Below are positions 5,901-7,961 of a DNA stretch of 7,961 bases, in pieces. The notes beneath the pieces were generated by a model. That model had not been told where the DNA came from, searched no databases, and saw only the letters and a list, made by a program, of their open reading frames with translations. A program made the translations under genes and the position numbers. Position 1 is the first letter of the stretch; each line of letters starts with the position of its first letter. Origin of the DNA: Trueperaceae bacterium (GTDB lineage: Bacteria > Deinococcota > Deinococci > Deinococcales > Trueperaceae); the NCBI GenBank assembly GCA_007130445.1, contig SLSM01000136.1:1-7961 (forward strand). Direction: 5' to 3'.

Positions 5901-7424
5901 ATGCCGAGACCGTTCCGAACCCTCGCACTGCTCTTGATGGCGACGTTGGCGTTGCTGCCGTACGCCTTCGGCCAGCGCACGCTGACGATCGCGCAGGGCA
6001 TCGACGTGCCCGGCTTCGACCCCCACGGCCACTCCAACGCGGCCATGGAGGCCGTCCTGATCAACCTGTACGACTACCTGGTGTTCAAGTCGGCGAACGG
6101 CGAGTTCGAGCCGGCCCTGGCGACCAGCTGGGCACCCGTCGCCGAGGACGCCTGGCGCTTCACGCTCCGTGAGGGCGTGCTGTTCCACGACGGCAGCCCC
6201 TTCACCGGCCACGACGTCAAGTTCTCGCTCGAGCGCCTGGCCGGCGACGAGGCCCTGGCGGAGCACGTGAACTACCGCCAGATCCGCGAGGTCGAGGTGG
6301 TCTCCGACTTCGAGATCGTCATCCACACCAACGGCCCCGACCCGCTCCTGATCAACCGCATCAGCCGCATCGGCTCGGCCATCATGCCGCGCGACTACGT
6401 CGAGTCCGTCGGCTTCGATGCCTTCACCCTGAGCCCGGTCGGCACCGGCCCCTTCCGCTTCGTCGAGTGGGTCCGCGACCAGCAGATCGTGATGGAGGCC
6501 TTCGACGACCACTGGCGCGGCCGGGCGCAGTTCGACCGCCTGGTGCACCGCACCATCCCCGAGGACTCCACCCGCGTCGCCGAGCTCATGACCGGCGGGG
6601 TCGACATCGTCACCAACATCCCCGAGCAGGATCAGGTCCGGATCGGTCAGACCAACGCAGCCCGCGTCGAGCTGGCGCCCTCGAACTTCATCATGATGGT
6701 CGTGTTCAACGTCCGTGAGGGCACCGAGACGGCCGACCCGCTGGTGCGCGAGGCGATCGACTACGCCATCGACCGCGACCTCCTGGTCGAGGGCCTCATG
6801 GGCGGCCTCGGCGTCCCGACCGCGGCACGCATCAACCCCGGCATCTCCGCCGCCCCGATCGAGCGCTACTTCGGCGTCAACAACTACGACCCCGAGCGCG
6901 CCGTAGAGCTGCTCGCCGAGGCCGGCTACGGACCGGGCGAGCTGACCATCAACGTCTACGGCGCCCAGGGCCGCTTCGCACTGGGTGGCGAGCTGACCGA
7001 GATCGTCGGCGTCATGCTCGAGGCCGTCGGGATCAACACGGTGGTCGACGTGCGGGAGTTCAGCGCCTACTCCGCCAACGTCTGGAACGCCGCCGCCTTC
7101 GAACACCTGGTGGTCACCGGCCTGGGCAACTCGTTCGGCGACAACTGGTTCGCCATGCGCGCCCTGCTGTGCGGCGGTCAGTACGACGACCGCGTCGGCT
7201 GGTGCAACGAGCGCTTCGACGAGCTCATGAACGCCGCCGAGACCGAGGTCGATCCCGAGGCGCGCGCCGCGATGCTGTGGGAGGCGACCGACATCGTCGC
7301 CGCCGAACGGCCCTGGATCACCCTGTTCCAGCGCCAGGACCTCGTGGGCGTCGGCAACCGGGTCGACTGGACCCCGCGCGCCGACGGCTTCCTCTGGATG
7401 TTCGGGGCGACGCCGACCAACTGA
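5901..7424 (+). CDS. ABC transporter solute-binding protein, family 5 (peptide/nickel type)
   Basis: This extracytoplasmic receptor of 507 residues belongs to a peptide-type ABC importer. Residues 1-24 form a Sec signal (MPRPFR, then LALLLMATLALLP) with probable cleavage after AFG and a mature start at QRTLTIAQG. There is no lipobox cysteine, so it is probably not a lipoprotein of the usual kind. The family-5 hallmarks follow: LYDYLV near 57, EPALATSWAPVAEDAWRFTLR (70-90), GVLFHDGSPFTGHDVKFSLER (92-112), the GTGPFRFVEW motif (181-190), and VREAIDYAIDRDLLVEGLMGG (282-302) with NPGI shortly after. Cys424 and Cys435 (LLCGG...WCNERFD) are placed to form the disulfide common in this family. A signature for one ligand is not visible; the M20 neighbour suggests a dipeptide or N-acyl amino acid. 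It is probably co-transcribed with the M20 gene, and a permease gene follows after hairpins. Confidence 0.92.
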   Translation: MPRPFRTLALLLMATLALLPYAFGQRTLTIAQGIDVPGFDPHGHSNAAMEAVLINLYDYLVFKSANGEFEPALATSWAPVAEDAWRFTLREGVLFHDGSPFTGHDVKFSLERLAGDEALAEHVNYRQIREVEVVSDFEIVIHTNGPDPLLINRISRIGSAIMPRDYVESVGFDAFTLSPVGTGPFRFVEWVRDQQIVMEAFDDHWRGRAQFDRLVHRTIPEDSTRVAELMTGGVDIVTNIPEQDQVRIGQTNAARVELAPSNFIMMVVFNVREGTETADPLVREAIDYAIDRDLLVEGLMGGLGVPTAARINPGISAAPIERYFGVNNYDPERAVELLAEAGYGPGELTINVYGAQGRFALGGELTEIVGVMLEAVGINTVVDVREFSAYSANVWNAAAFEHLVVTGLGNSFGDNWFAMRALLCGGQYDDRVGWCNERFDELMNAAETEVDPEARAAMLWEATDIVAAERPWITLFQRQDLVGVGNRVDWTPRADGFLWMFGATPTN

Positions 7425-7430
7425 CCTCGC

Positions 7431-7487
7431 GCGGCGCGGACGCCGCCGCACGACAGGGGGCCGGACCCACCGCGGTCCGGCCCCCCC
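7431..7487 (+). terminator. Tandem hairpins after the second binding-protein gene
   Basis: Seven bases after the stop comes a 6-bp hairpin, GCGGCG (7431-7436) with CGCCGC (7441-7446) and loop CGGA. A perfect 12-bp hairpin follows: GGGGGCCGGACC (7456-7467) with GGTCCGGCCCCC (7474-7485) and a 6-nt loop. The second is very stable, but it is followed by CCTCACGCG rather than a T tract. It may be a non-canonical terminator or an mRNA-stabilising hairpin that sets the binding protein above the permeases. The remainder of 7488-7561 shows only the -10 candidate. Confidence 0.55.
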
Positions 7488-7543
7488 TCACGCGACGATC
7501 CGGCCCGCAGCGCCACCCCGGCGCACGAACGCCCCTCACGCGA

Positions 7544-7549
7544 TACGGT
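7544..7549 (+). promoter_or_regulatory. Candidate -10 box (TACGGT) for the second DppB-like permease
   Basis: TACGGT fits TANNNT and lies 12 nt before ATG 7562, the same spacing as at the first permease (287-292 to 305). No SD precedes this ATG and no -35 hexamer is evident, so the call rests on the repeated layout. Confidence 0.35.
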
Positions 7550-7561
7550 GCTCGCTGAACC

Positions 7562-7961
7562 ATGACGGCCTATGTCCTCCGACGTCTCTTGCAGATGGTG
7601 CCGGTCGTCTTCGGCATCACCCTCATCGTGTTCCTGCTCGTGAGGTCCGCAGGCGATCCGGTCGTCCTGCTGCTGCCCGAGGACGCCACCCAAGAGCAGA
7701 TCGAGCTGCTGCGCACCTCGCTCGGCCTCGACAGACCGGTCATGGAGCAGTACGTCCGCTACCTCGGCAACCTGGTACGCGGCGACTTCGGCACCTCGAT
7801 CCGCTTCCGCAACCAAGACGCCTTCGAGATCACGATCGAACGCCTGCCCGCGACCCTCCAGCTCGCGGCCGCCGCGCTGCTCGTCGCGATCGTGATCTCG
7901 CTCCCGGCCGGCATCATCGCCGCCACCAACCGAAACCGCTGGCCCGACCGGCTGGCCTCCA
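7562..7961 (+). CDS. ABC transporter permease, DppB-like, N-terminal part
   Basis: The gene runs off the right edge after 133 complete codons. The fragment is unmistakably DppB-type. A first membrane helix (about 8-28: LLQMVPVVFGITLIVFLLVR) is followed by SAGDPVVLLLPEDATQEQIE (29-48) and LGLDRPVMEQYVRYLGNLVRGDFGTSIRFR (54-83), then ERLPATLQLAAAALLVAIVISLPAGIIAA (93-121), which begins the transporter fold. It would form half of the channel for the binding protein encoded at 5901-7424. It is clearly related to, but distinct from, the permease at 305-1243: the periplasmic segment aligns (GLDRP...RGD.G.SIR), but most other residues differ. A DppC-like partner and ATPases would be expected beyond the edge but are not seen. 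Confidence 0.9.
   Translation, partial: MTAYVLRRLLQMVPVVFGITLIVFLLVRSAGDPVVLLLPEDATQEQIELLRTSLGLDRPVMEQYVRYLGNLVRGDFGTSIRFRNQDAFEITIERLPATLQLAAAALLVAIVISLPAGIIAATNRNRWPDRLAS

Overview
The window is a gene-dense, very GC-rich bacterial segment (roughly 70% G+C by eye). It reads like nutrient-uptake chromosome and shows no sign of mobile elements, phage, CRISPR or RNA genes. Two features hint at the Deinococcota, perhaps the Truepera side; this is inference, not proof. First, four gene starts without a Shine-Dalgarno sequence each have a TANNNT box 7-12 nt upstream, the leaderless or near-leaderless layout known from Deinococcus. Second, the one complete solute-binding protein has a Sec signal ending in A-F-G/Q with no lipobox cysteine.

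Layout. 1-215 (+): C-terminal end of a family-5 solute-binding protein. 305-2037 (+): its two permeases, DppB-like and DppC-like, overlapping by 4 bp. 2074-3399 (+): alpha/beta hydrolase of the dienelactone hydrolase/PAF-acetylhydrolase type. 3408-3734 (+): small acidic protein of unknown function, whose likely -10 box overlaps the hydrolase stop codon. 3754-4479 (-): IclR-family regulator, convergent with the small protein. 4480-4638: divergent control region with a perfect 25-nt palindrome. 4639-5823 (+): M20 metallopeptidase (PM20D2/AbgB type). 5901-7424 (+): a second family-5 solute-binding protein. 7562 to the right edge (+): start of a second DppB-like permease.

Two separate peptide-type ABC importer cassettes therefore bracket a central block. 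In the right-hand cassette the regulator, the intracellular dipeptidase/amidohydrolase and the importer form a coherent uptake-and-hydrolysis unit: the importer brings in a small peptide or N-acyl amino acid, the M20 enzyme splits it, and the IclR protein senses a ligand and acts through the palindrome. No ATP-binding subunit is visible for either importer. For the left one, neither flank of the permease pair inside the window carries an ATPase, so a shared or distant ATPase is likely.

The most unusual signals are regulatory. Initiation modes divide cleanly between SD-led and TANNNT-led genes. The same binding-protein / tandem-hairpin / TANNNT / permease junction occurs in both cassettes. The palindrome has three alternating GTTGC/GCAAC elements. 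A possible 15-codon leader ORF is joined to the M20 gene by ATGA.
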